DNA of 64,000 bases, taken from NCBI RefSeq assembly GCF_963678635.1, contig NC_087065.1, positions 76,795,786 to 76,859,785 of the forward strand, written 5' to 3'. Positions within the stretch are counted from its first letter, which is position 1. Every line of letters starts with the position of its first letter. A program made the translations under genes and the position numbers. Below the pieces are notes generated by a model. That model ran no database searches, was not told the origin of the DNA, and was given only the letters and a program-made list of their open reading frames with translations. Below, in pieces: positions 20,979 to 29,317 of the stretch. Source of the stretch: Symsagittifera roscoffensis (taxonomy: Eukaryota > Xenacoelomorpha > Acoela > Convolutidae).

Positions 20979-23593
20979 CGTGGGCTAAAAAAATTATTAT
21001 TTTGAGATTGAAAAGCGGTGGTATGGGGCTGTTCAATAATTTGTTCATAAGTATTATCATCTTGTGACTGTTGTGTCATTATATGTTGGACGGGACTTTG
21101 TGATGTATTGAGTCGAAAATTTGGATTATGTGTGATTGCTAAATTTCGAAAATTTCGTGGGACTAGGGATAGTGGATGATTATTTGGTAGGGGTGGTAGT
21201 TGTGGTGCCGTTGGCTGTGTGTCGACATTGTTATGTTCTTCGTCGTATGTATTTTGTCGTGTTGTTATTTTTGTGTTATATTCTTTTATTTGTGCGTCTA
21301 AAAGAATTTTGTTTATAGATGTGGAAAAAATTCCAAAAAATCCTGCAAAGAGTATGCGTGCTACGCTTGCTTGTCTGTTTACTTGTGTGTGTATAGCACA
21401 TGTGTTGTAGATTCCTTTTAAGAGTGAGAAAAGAAATCCAATAAAGTTAAACATTGCGTATAAAATAGTCAATTTTTCTAAGATGTAGTAGGGCCATCCT
21501 AGAAAATCGAGGATCTCATTTTTGAGTGTAACAAAGCTAAAAATGTTGATTGGTGATATATCTTGGGGACGGTATTTTTCGCCGTTTAGATATATATAAT
21601 CTTTAATGTCTTTAAAATATCCGCTATAGTCTTGTGTGTAGATATCGGCAAAACCTGCGGTTTCTGCAAGTTTGCGTAAGTTTTGGTCAATTGATTGTCT
21701 TTGTATTGTGTCCATTTGTGTTAATAATTCTTGGAATTGTTGTATTCTAATGTGATGTTGAATATCTGATTTTGAGTATATTCCTATTGATTGTAAGTCT
21801 ATATTTGGGTTTCGAGCGATAGCGCGAATGCTTTCTGGTGAAAATTTTTTGAGTGATTGCATTAATGTGGGATATGGAGTGAGAAGATAATATTTATTTT
21901 CATCAGGGTTTAGTTGTACTACATTGTGGCTGTTTTCTGATCCACATGGGACTGCGGTATCCCAGAAATAGGTTCTTCGTGAAAGTGTATCCACGAAATG
22001 TATTTTATTCTTATAAAAGATAGGGATTCTTTTATAACATCGTTTATCTTCAAAAACGTATAGTGGTGATACTTTTTTGGTACAAGTATAAAACCATAAG
22101 ATGTTTCCTTCATAGTCTAAAAAATTTGATCTATTTCCTGATAATAAGTATCCTGCGTAGGGTATTTTTAATACTGCTAGTGCAAGTGATTGTAATATTT
22201 GTGTTCGTTCTAATTCGCATAGTTGGTGTAGTGTTTCTAATTCGGAGAGTGACATTTCTTGAAAAATGCGGCTAATTGTATAGTCTAGTTTCATATCCAA
22301 ATGAATATCATAGTGGGTATTACCGAAATATGTAGTATTCATTAGTGATAATTCTTGTAAGCGTGTGCTTCTGGTGTCATAAGGTTTTAGATGTCCACCA
22401 GGTTGTCCGTTACTTTTTTCAAAATTAACTGGTATATAGGATGTTCCTTCGTTTAGAGGATGACCTGTGGCATATGGGTCGATTTTTACTTTTCCAGTGG
22501 TCATGTCGAATCCTTTTTCGTATTCAACTAATATTTCAGAGTATTGTGTTCTGTGAAGTGGATTCCTGTATTTACATGCAAGTTCTGTTTCTTGATATAT
22601 TTGAAAACGTGTCAATTTATTTTCTATATTGTCTATGTTTCTAAAATCGGAACTTAGTTTGCGTGATGGATGGACTTGTTCATATGGAATTGATTGTATA
22701 AAATATTTTTCGTGAAATTTTATCATACGAGCGTGTATTTTTGCTACTTGAAATGTTGTACATGTATCTTCGGGGAACCAAACAATTGTTGCTTGTGTTC
22801 TTGTTGTAGGGTCGCAATATCCTTGATCATTTTTACAAGGTAGTCGGATTCCTTGATAGATCATTGTATTATCAGATAAATCTCGTGTGAGTTGTATTTT
22901 TTCGAGTTGTATTTTCCAATCGAAAAACATTATTTCTTGGTATCCTTTATTTTTCGTGTCTGCTTTGCAGTTTGATGGGTTATTTATACCAATGTGTGGT
23001 ATCCAATGTTTATCATGTAGGTCATAGGTTAATCGTCCGTGTGCGCCGTTATACGGGTATTTTTCGTCTAGTTTTATATGTCCTTGGTGTCTTTCAAGTT
23101 GTGATTGGTGTACAGAGTCTGAAAAAACTTGAAAATTAACTAATTTTCTTTGGGAGTTTTTATTTTGTGTGATGTTTAGTCTAAGTAATTCATTTTTACA
23201 ATCGTCGGGATTGAGATGTAAGAGGCGTTCTATATTACTTTGATAGAATGATTCATGGTCAAGTCGGTTTTTGTTTCCGTTCGAGACTTGTGAACAATGT
23301 ACTTTCTTTTCGGAAAATGTTGCTGTGAATTTATAACCTGTAACTGTTGTTGCTCGGGCTTTTGAATAGAGTGTTGCTATTATATCTGTGGTTTCTATAG
23401 CTTGTGGTTCTGTTTCACATTGTGATACTTGATTTATTGCATATTTGTGTAGTGTTTTTTGTTCATTTTCTTCGCAATCGTAATGTGTTACTAATAAATC
23501 TTGTGGTCCTGTACGAGGGGAAGGGTTTATGTTTTGATTTGAGGTTACTAGAAAAAGGAGTTGGAGAAAAATTAATAATTTTAGAATATACAT
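20975..23593 (-). CDS. env: Envelope-like glycoprotein, 872 aa
   Basis: Predicted type I membrane glycoprotein. Residues 1-18 form a signal peptide (hydrophobic ILKLLIFLQLLFLV). The ectodomain holds 13 Cys, at 40, 59, 100, 132, 209, 253, 260, 278, 340, 459, 504, 519 and 550, and several N-glycosylation sequons (for example N140, N419, N487). Hydrophobic segments lie at about 703-727 and 745-760, and then there is a tail of about 112 residues. The tail contains a PTAP tetrapeptide (794-797) in a proline-rich stretch. I see no clear furin site. The Cys spacing and the helical segment before C459 followed by a Cys-rich block resemble the glycoprotein class shared by chuviruses and some LTR elements. 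That is an inference from pattern, not a search. The start ATG overlaps the end of the preceding frame by 13 nt and the stop overlaps the next ATG. Confidence 0.8.
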   Translation of the reverse strand: MYILKLLIFLQLLFLVTSNQNINPSPRTGPQDLLVTHYDCEENEQKTLHKYAINQVSQCETEPQAIETTDIIATLYSKARATTVTGYKFTATFSEKKVHCSQVSNGNKNRLDHESFYQSNIERLLHLNPDDCKNELLRLNITQNKNSQRKLVNFQVFSDSVHQSQLERHQGHIKLDEKYPYNGAHGRLTYDLHDKHWIPHIGINNPSNCKADTKNKGYQEIMFFDWKIQLEKIQLTRDLSDNTMIYQGIRLPCKNDQGYCDPTTRTQATIVWFPEDTCTTFQVAKIHARMIKFHEKYFIQSIPYEQVHPSRKLSSDFRNIDNIENKLTRFQIYQETELACKYRNPLHRTQYSEILVEYEKGFDMTTGKVKIDPYATGHPLNEGTSYIPVNFEKSNGQPGGHLKPYDTRSTRLQELSLMNTTYFGNTHYDIHLDMKLDYTISRIFQEMSLSELETLHQLCELERTQILQSLALAVLKIPYAGYLLSGNRSNFLDYEGNILWFYTCTKKVSPLYVFEDKRCYKRIPIFYKNKIHFVDTLSRRTYFWDTAVPCGSENSHNVVQLNPDENKYYLLTPYPTLMQSLKKFSPESIRAIARNPNIDLQSIGIYSKSDIQHHIRIQQFQELLTQMDTIQRQSIDQNLRKLAETAGFADIYTQDYSGYFKDIKDYIYLNGEKYRPQDISPINIFSFVTLKNEILDFLGWPYYILEKLTILYAMFNFIGFLFSLLKGIYNTCAIHTQVNRQASVARILFAGFFGIFSTSINKILLDAQIKEYNTKITTRQNTYDEEHNNVDTQPTAPQLPPLPNNHPLSLVPRNFRNLAITHNPNFRLNTSQSPVQHIMTQQSQDDNTYEQIIEQPHTTAFQSQNNNFFSPR

Positions 23594-24717
23594 GTGTATG
23601 ATAATCCTGAGTATGGATTATAAAATGTAATGTAGCCAATTGTGTTTTTGGTATATCTGTCGTATTTATATATTACTTCAGTAGTTATAAACGGTGGTGG
23701 TAGTGATTGAGCTGTTATGTTAGGTGGATTTAATGGGTAGGGATGTTGGGTAATGTTATTTAACTTAACTGTGATTTCAAACTTTAATTGTAAACTGTTT
23801 TGTTGGAGTATTTGAATATTGTGATCACGGATATCGTTATGAATATCTTGGCGATATTGTAATCTATTAAGTGCCCAGTTATGAAGGCGGTTACTTTCTT
23901 GATGTTGTCCAAATAATGGTGGAGGTGCTGTGAATGTATTCCAATCTAGTCTTAAAGGAATATTTATTGATGATTGTTCTCGATATCTGGCGTCGAGATT
24001 ATTTGGAAAATTTAAGTTAAAGGGTGGTGGTGAAAATTGGCTTATTGATGGTGTTGATGGTAGTGATAATGTTTCTGGTAGTGGTGAGGATGTTGTTGTA
24101 TCCGTAGAAATATCTATGGGGTCATTGACTAAATTTGGTTCACCTTGTGTAAATGAATGTGTAGTCCAATATGGCAGTCGTGATGTTTGGTTTGGGGGGT
24201 TAAAAGGATTTTCACGTATTTGCTCAGATGTTGGTGTTGAACCTAAGTAATCTGATGGTAGGCTTGAGGTGCTACGTTGTGAAAGAAGCGTAGGGGTTTC
24301 TGGTAATATACCAATGGGGTTTTCTGGAGTGGTTTGTGATGGGGATTGAGGTATATCAAAATGAACTCGGGGAGTTTGAAAATTTCTATTTCGTCGAGGA
24401 TGTATAATTTGTCTATTTATTTCTGTTGTGTTTTGGTTTTGACTAAGGTTTCGTATTCTGCTTAGTTCTTGTGGTAGTGTTGGGTAAAGATTGTATGTTG
24501 GTTCACTTAGGGATGCTTGTCGTTGAACTGGTTCTAGTGGTTCAGATAAACGAGCGTGCCGTTCTTCAAAAGTGTATGGATTGTCTTGAAAAGAAATTCG
24601 TGTAGATGTTTGAGGATTTTGAGTAGTTGAAGGTGGTGTTTGGTTATCTTGGGATGATGTCGGTGAAGACTGATTCTGTGACTGTTGGGTAGCAATTTTT
24701 GATGGATTTTTGAATTG
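23581..24717 (-). CDS. ATG-less 378-codon ORF upstream of env
   Basis: Between the TAA at 24718-24720 and the TAA at 23581-23583 the minus strand is open for 378 codons without a single Met codon. The predicted product is Pro/Ser/Thr/Gln/Asn-rich over the first 250 or so residues, with a more ordered C-terminal third. Length, composition and codon bias match the neighbouring genes, so it is very likely coding. With no ATG and no near-cognate start near its beginning, the likeliest source of a start is splicing: CTACCCAACAG near the 5' end is a plausible acceptor. Frameshifting from the 62-codon frame just upstream is an alternative. It ends 13 nt inside env (acATGtatattcTAA). Function unknown. 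It might be the N-terminal part of a spliced accessory protein. Confidence 0.7.
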   Translation of the reverse strand, partial: QFKNPSKIATQQSQNQSSPTSSQDNQTPPSTTQNPQTSTRISFQDNPYTFEERHARLSEPLEPVQRQASLSEPTYNLYPTLPQELSRIRNLSQNQNTTEINRQIIHPRRNRNFQTPRVHFDIPQSPSQTTPENPIGILPETPTLLSQRSTSSLPSDYLGSTPTSEQIRENPFNPPNQTSRLPYWTTHSFTQGEPNLVNDPIDISTDTTTSSPLPETLSLPSTPSISQFSPPPFNLNFPNNLDARYREQSSINIPLRLDWNTFTAPPPLFGQHQESNRLHNWALNRLQYRQDIHNDIRDHNIQILQQNSLQLKFEITVKLNNITQHPYPLNPPNITAQSLPPPFITTEVIYKYDRYTKNTIGYITFYNPYSGLSYTCIF

Positions 24718-24722
24718 TTAAT

Positions 24723-24911
24723 TTAGTGAGAAATTTTGTGTTTATTATAATATTCTTCCAAAAAAAGAATTAGAAGGATTGTTGCTAGGGCAAATGTGAT
24801 GATTGCTTTCTTTATACATTTACATATGGTCAAAATGAGGGATGATAAAAATGTTATGAAAATTACAAACAATAAAAAAATATCAGTTCTACTGAAAATT
24901 GTTCGTATCAT
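24723..24911 (-). CDS. Small two-helix membrane protein, 62 aa (possible viroporin-like)
   Basis: The ATG is at 24911. Two hydrophobic helices, at residues about 11-30 and 36-52, are separated by a short Cys/Lys loop (KCIKKA), and the C-terminus is charged (EEYYNKHK). The stop lies just before the ATG-less frame. Size and topology recall small viral membrane proteins, but AT-rich DNA readily makes hydrophobic frames and the codon bias here is weaker than in the other ORFs, so it may be fortuitous. Confidence 0.35.
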   Translation of the reverse strand: MIRTIFSRTDIFLLFVIFITFLSSLILTICKCIKKAIITFALATILLILFLEEYYNKHKISH

Positions 24912-25738
24912 TTAGACAAGTTGTTAAAATCGTACCTGTGGATATATTCAAGGGTTTTGGAAAGTTGGAGGAATAGTTCGAGTATAGTGTAGAAAATTTA
25001 AAAAATGTTACAAAATATGATTAGGATTATTAGAAAAGATTCAAGTATATCAAAAAGAAATATTATAAAGGCTTCAAGTATTGAAAAAAAATGTTTAAAA
25101 TTTATAAGTATTTGAGCAACTGTTTGAGAGAAAAGCATTTAAGAAATGATCTCTTGGTCGAATATTTTTTGCTGTTTGAGGCGATTTTCTAGTGTGGTCG
25201 AATTATTTATTAGTTTTTTGACAAGTGGGTTGAGTTTTGTAAAAATTTGTTGGGGGCAATTTTCATGGTGACTGGGAGGTCGTCTTTTTCTTTATTTTTG
25301 TTTGTCAAATGATCCGGGGTATGGTGAGATTTTTATACTTTAGGCTAATTAAAATCTTCATTTTGTTACTTTAGGCTAAGTTATCAAATTTGTTTTGGGG
25401 GTATTCGTGGTCTGAGTTGGGGAAATATTGTTGATCTTTGGGTTATTAGATAAGGGAGGGGTACGGTATTATGGTGATATTTATTTTAGTTGTCAAGTTG
25501 GAGTGGTTTGCTTATTTTTGACCTGGAGGTTGTAAAGTTATAGTTAGAGATGTGCCTGGAGTTCTAGATTATTCGTCTAATTGATCTTAGTTTGAGTTAG
25601 AGAAAGTGGCGGATTGGATGAATCCTATTGGTCTATTTTGAACTAGAATTATTGCGTACTTGTGAGCATGTTATTTTGAAAAATTGGAATGAAAAATGTT
25701 ACGGATGTTTCAAGATTGTGAAGTATAAAATCTTAAAA
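24912..25738 (-). other. Non-coding gap between pol and the small membrane ORF
   Basis: About 830 bp inside the element without a convincing frame on either strand. An 'actttaggcta' motif occurs twice near 25338-25380. It could hold splice or other RNA signals for the downstream genes, but none is diagnostic. Confidence 0.45.
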
Positions 25739-28700
25739 TTACTTTTTAAATTCTACTTTCTTTAATATTTTAGATTGGGGGATGAACATTTTGTAGTTTT
25801 TACGTGGTTGATTTCGGAGTCTTGTTGCTTTTCTATGTTCTGATTTGTCTATTTCTTCTTGGGGTATTATTTGTTCTGTCATTTTTCTATTTTTTCTTGG
25901 TTTTGGAGGTTCTTTATGGTTTTGCGTATTGTTTTTGGTGGCGGTTGGTTTCGTGTTTTGATTTTCGGTGGGGTTATCATTTTGTTCTGTGTTTTTTAGA
26001 TGTGGTTCATTTTGAATGATTTTTAATCCTGTGAAAGAATATAATTGAGTTAATTCGCGGAGTGCGTATTCTTTTGGGTAATAAGGTAATAGGTTGTTTC
26101 GATGTTGAACGATTTCTTTTTTGTCTGAGTCGGTAATTTTATATGTGACATCAGTGGGTTTTGCAATTATTTGGTAGGGTCCTTTTCGGAGGGGTTGTAA
26201 TTTTTTAGAAATTCCTTTTTGAGTATTAAAATTAGGTATTAAAACAAATGTTCCAATTTTTAAATCGGAAGCTGGTGTAAAACGTGAATTGATTTGGTCA
26301 TTTATGTTTTGTCTTTGTAATAACTTTTTCGTTATTTTTTGGTAAATTTCATTGTGTTTCTTATCTCTATTTAAAATCCATTCGGTGTGTGTACCGGAGG
26401 CTAATTTAAGAATTTGTGGGTGATGAAAATGATCTTCATCGTGCGTATGTAATGGGAGGTTATAACAAATTGAGTCTTTATTTGGTTGACAATAACCTTG
26501 TGCGTTTTTATGTGAAGTTGCTGTAAACATTATTGGTTTGCGTGGCTTTTGGTTAAAAACCATTTCGTATGGTGACATTCCTAAAGTTGTCGTAATTTGT
26601 GAATTATATGCTAAGGGAAATAATTTTACATCTGCTGACCATTCGGTATATTTTGTATCATTTCCGTTGATGATACATCTAAGATATTCTTGTAGTGAAC
26701 GGTTCATACCTTCGACTAAGCCGTTTGTCCAAGGTGCATGAGATGTACGTGGTTTGTGTTTAATGTTGTATAAATGACATAGTGTTATTATTTCATTATT
26801 TATGAATTCTGTACCATTGTCTGTGACTAAAATTTCTGGTAGTCCAAATTTTGCTATCCAGTGTTCATAGAGTGTTGTGTAAGCGTAATAAGCGTTACAA
26901 TGTGGTACTGGGTTAAGTGCTACATAATGTGTAAATGCGTCAACAATTACCATAATGTACGAGTTTCCTTCTGATGAGGGTGAAATTGGTCCTTTAGTAT
27001 CAAATGAGATACGATGATTAAAGTATAAACTTTGTCCTTTAAAATCTTGTTTTTGTGCTATTTGTTTTTGATTTGGGTAAGGTTTATTTAGTTGACATAC
27101 TATACAGTCATTGCATAGTACTTTTATCCAGATTGGTGCATTTGGGAAGTAAAAATTTTGTATAAAATTTGAATATGTTTTTTCTGATCCAGAGTGTCCT
27201 TTAATATTTTGTGTATGTGAAATATTAAAAGCTATAAGAATCATACTTATAGGGAGACATGGAACTGTAGATTCATTCAGGTTATACTCTAAAAGGTCTG
27301 TATTTTCGTTAATTGTTGTGTTGTTAAATTTGCGAAAGTATCGGAGGAGTGTTTTGTTTCCTAGAATGGTTGGATCTGCTTTGATAGGTTTAGTTTTATA
27401 TTTGTGCCATGATTTCAGTTGTCTAATTACTGGGTCAAGGTTTTGATATTGTTTCAGTGTTGAAATTGTAATTGTTTCTGTTGGGGGGAGAAAAATGTTT
27501 TCGATTTCTAATTTAGATAAGGGTATTGTATCAAGTGGGTCATGGAGGTCAAAAACTTGATTTATTGTGTATTTTGAATCATTTGTTTGTGGTCCTGATA
27601 AATTTATTTTATCAGTTAAATCTTCTTTTTCAATTAGTGGAAAATGGTCTTTTTTAGGCGGGTGTTGTTTTGTTCGTTTTTGTTGGGTGTTATTTTTTAT
27701 CCATTGAGAATATGGGATTGGTTTGAAAGTTGATGTTCCAAGTAGGTCAACTTCATAATGATTATTTTGACAATCTAAATAAAGTGGGAAATGTTGTAAA
27801 TTATTTATTTGTGATTGTTCAATATCAGTTTTTACTGCATATTTGCATTCCAATCGGGGTGATGTTTCGTTTTCTGCAAGGTAGAATTTTATGTTCTTGG
27901 GTATTTCAACTGTTGTTTTTCGTGTAAGTAATTCAGGTGGTGTATTTCGACTTAAGGTGTCTGGTAATGCAAGATTTTTTCCTGCAGTCCAAACTATATG
28001 TAAGTTTGGAAATTTCATTAGAATTAGTTGAAATCTGTAAACTCGGTGGTTTGGGTTAGATTTCTGTGTGAAAAGAAAAATGATTGGTTTGTGGTCTGTG
28101 AATAAAACTGTTGGATGTTTTGATCCAAGTATCAGAAATTCATATTCTGTCAGTGTATATATTATGGCTGTACATTCTCTCATTAGAGTTGAGAGTCGTA
28201 GCTCTGCTTGAGTGAATAATCGGGAATTTGCTGATATCAGGTTCATTTTATTTGTACCATTATGTGATTGTAATAGTGCTGCGCCGATGCCAAAGTTCGA
28301 AGCATCGCACATTGCATAAAATGGTTGATCAGGGTCTGGGATTGTATTTGAAATTTGTTCGGTTAAAAGTTTCTTTATTTCTTCGAATCGTGCTTGATGT
28401 TCTGTATTCCATTCAAAATTATTTTGTTGTCTAAGGATGTTGTAAAATGGTCGTAGATATAATTGCATTTTATAAACATATTTACTTAAAAAGTTTAACA
28501 TTCCAAGAAATTCTTGGATTTTCTTTTTATTTGTTGGTGGTTGAAGTTTTTGAATAGCGTCAATGCGTGATTTCAATGGAGTGATTGTTTTTCTTTCTAT
28601 GTTATGTCCTAAGAATTTAACTCTTGTCAAAAAGAAGTGTGATTTATCGGGGGCGGCCTTCAGATTTTCGTTCTGAAGTATTTGATGATATTTTTCTAAA

Positions 28701-29251
28701 ACTTTGAACATTTCGTCTTTTGTTTGTGATTGCATAAAAACATCGTCTAAATAGGTGATTGCGTTTTTCTTGAGTATTAGTGGTCTAAAAATTTTGCTCA
28801 TAAAAGCTGAAAATGCTGCTGGTCCTATGGATATTCCATAGAATAAGCGGTTAAATTCATATTGTTGGTTTCCGATAACAAATTGTGTTAAACGTCGTGA
28901 TTGTTCATCTAGTGGCATTTGATTGTATGCACTATTCATATCGGCGGTTGTAAAGTATTTGCCGTTTATTTTTGTTAAAATAACTTGTATTGGTTCAATG
29001 GGCCAATTACATTTTGATTCGTCTATAAGTGAATTGAGGTATCTAGCATCGAGAACGATTTTTAATGATTCTCCTTTAGCTAGAATGATAACGGGGTTGA
29101 TGAATGTGTTGCCTTTTGGTTGTTCTTCTTTATTAACTGGTGATATAATGTTGTATTGTTCTAAAATATCGAGTAATCTGTTTACTTTATCATGTAAGTG
29201 AATTGGTACTTTACTTGCTCTCTGTTTTTTGAAAACTGCGTCTGGTTTCAA
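25739..29251 (-). CDS. pol: Pol: reverse transcriptase, RNase H, integrase (about 1170 aa)
   Basis: Copies the RNA genome and integrates the DNA copy. RT spans residues about 10-270 with the first catalytic Asp in TTADMNSAY (D104) and the YLDD box (167-170). RNase H covers about 305-435 with acidic residues at D316, E359, D386 and D431. The integrase has an HHCC zinc finger (H679/H685...C716/C719), a catalytic triad D751, D811 and E847, and a C-terminal GPY motif. Integrase after RNase H is the Ty3/Gypsy order. There is no ATG at the start: the frame opens at 29317, overlaps the gag end by 70 nt and is in the -1 frame, so it is probably made as a Gag-Pol fusion by frameshifting. The listed start is a TTG. 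A basic tail of about 100 residues follows the GPY motif. No disabling change is visible. Confidence 0.95.
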   Translation of the reverse strand: MKPDAVFKKQRASKVPIHLHDKVNRLLDILEQYNIISPVNKEEQPKGNTFINPVIILAKGESLKIVLDARYLNSLIDESKCNWPIEPIQVILTKINGKYFTTADMNSAYNQMPLDEQSRRLTQFVIGNQQYEFNRLFYGISIGPAAFSAFMSKIFRPLILKKNAITYLDDVFMQSQTKDEMFKVLEKYHQILQNENLKAAPDKSHFFLTRVKFLGHNIERKTITPLKSRIDAIQKLQPPTNKKKIQEFLGMLNFLSKYVYKMQLYLRPFYNILRQQNNFEWNTEHQARFEEIKKLLTEQISNTIPDPDQPFYAMCDASNFGIGAALLQSHNGTNKMNLISANSRLFTQAELRLSTLMRECTAIIYTLTEYEFLILGSKHPTVLFTDHKPIIFLFTQKSNPNHRVYRFQLILMKFPNLHIVWTAGKNLALPDTLSRNTPPELLTRKTTVEIPKNIKFYLAENETSPRLECKYAVKTDIEQSQINNLQHFPLYLDCQNNHYEVDLLGTSTFKPIPYSQWIKNNTQQKRTKQHPPKKDHFPLIEKEDLTDKINLSGPQTNDSKYTINQVFDLHDPLDTIPLSKLEIENIFLPPTETITISTLKQYQNLDPVIRQLKSWHKYKTKPIKADPTILGNKTLLRYFRKFNNTTINENTDLLEYNLNESTVPCLPISMILIAFNISHTQNIKGHSGSEKTYSNFIQNFYFPNAPIWIKVLCNDCIVCQLNKPYPNQKQIAQKQDFKGQSLYFNHRISFDTKGPISPSSEGNSYIMVIVDAFTHYVALNPVPHCNAYYAYTTLYEHWIAKFGLPEILVTDNGTEFINNEIITLCHLYNIKHKPRTSHAPWTNGLVEGMNRSLQEYLRCIINGNDTKYTEWSADVKLFPLAYNSQITTTLGMSPYEMVFNQKPRKPIMFTATSHKNAQGYCQPNKDSICYNLPLHTHDEDHFHHPQILKLASGTHTEWILNRDKKHNEIYQKITKKLLQRQNINDQINSRFTPASDLKIGTFVLIPNFNTQKGISKKLQPLRKGPYQIIAKPTDVTYKITDSDKKEIVQHRNNLLPYYPKEYALRELTQLYSFTGLKIIQNEPHLKNTEQNDNPTENQNTKPTATKNNTQNHKEPPKPRKNRKMTEQIIPQEEIDKSEHRKATRLRNQPRKNYKMFIPQSKILKKVEFKK

Positions 29252-29317
29252 CGGGAGATGTAGTGATGAACTGATTTTCCAACATCGAATTTTGATGTTG
29301 CATAGACTGATGAATAT
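29248..29317 (-). promoter_or_regulatory. gag/pol overlap, presumed -1 frameshift window
   Basis: Both frames are open for 70 nt. The pol frame is closed upstream by TAA at 29318-29320 and gag ends at TGA 29248-29250. The conserved linker ahead of RT seems to pass from one frame to the other close to the gag stop. I found no canonical X-XXY-YYZ slippery heptamer in the overlap. Candidate A-runs occur in TCAAAATTC and GGAAAATCA. The mechanism is unproven. Confidence 0.5.

Noticed and set aside
20866..21060. Minus-strand frame spanning the env end and ORF start
   Set aside because: It overlaps both well-supported genes in a third frame.
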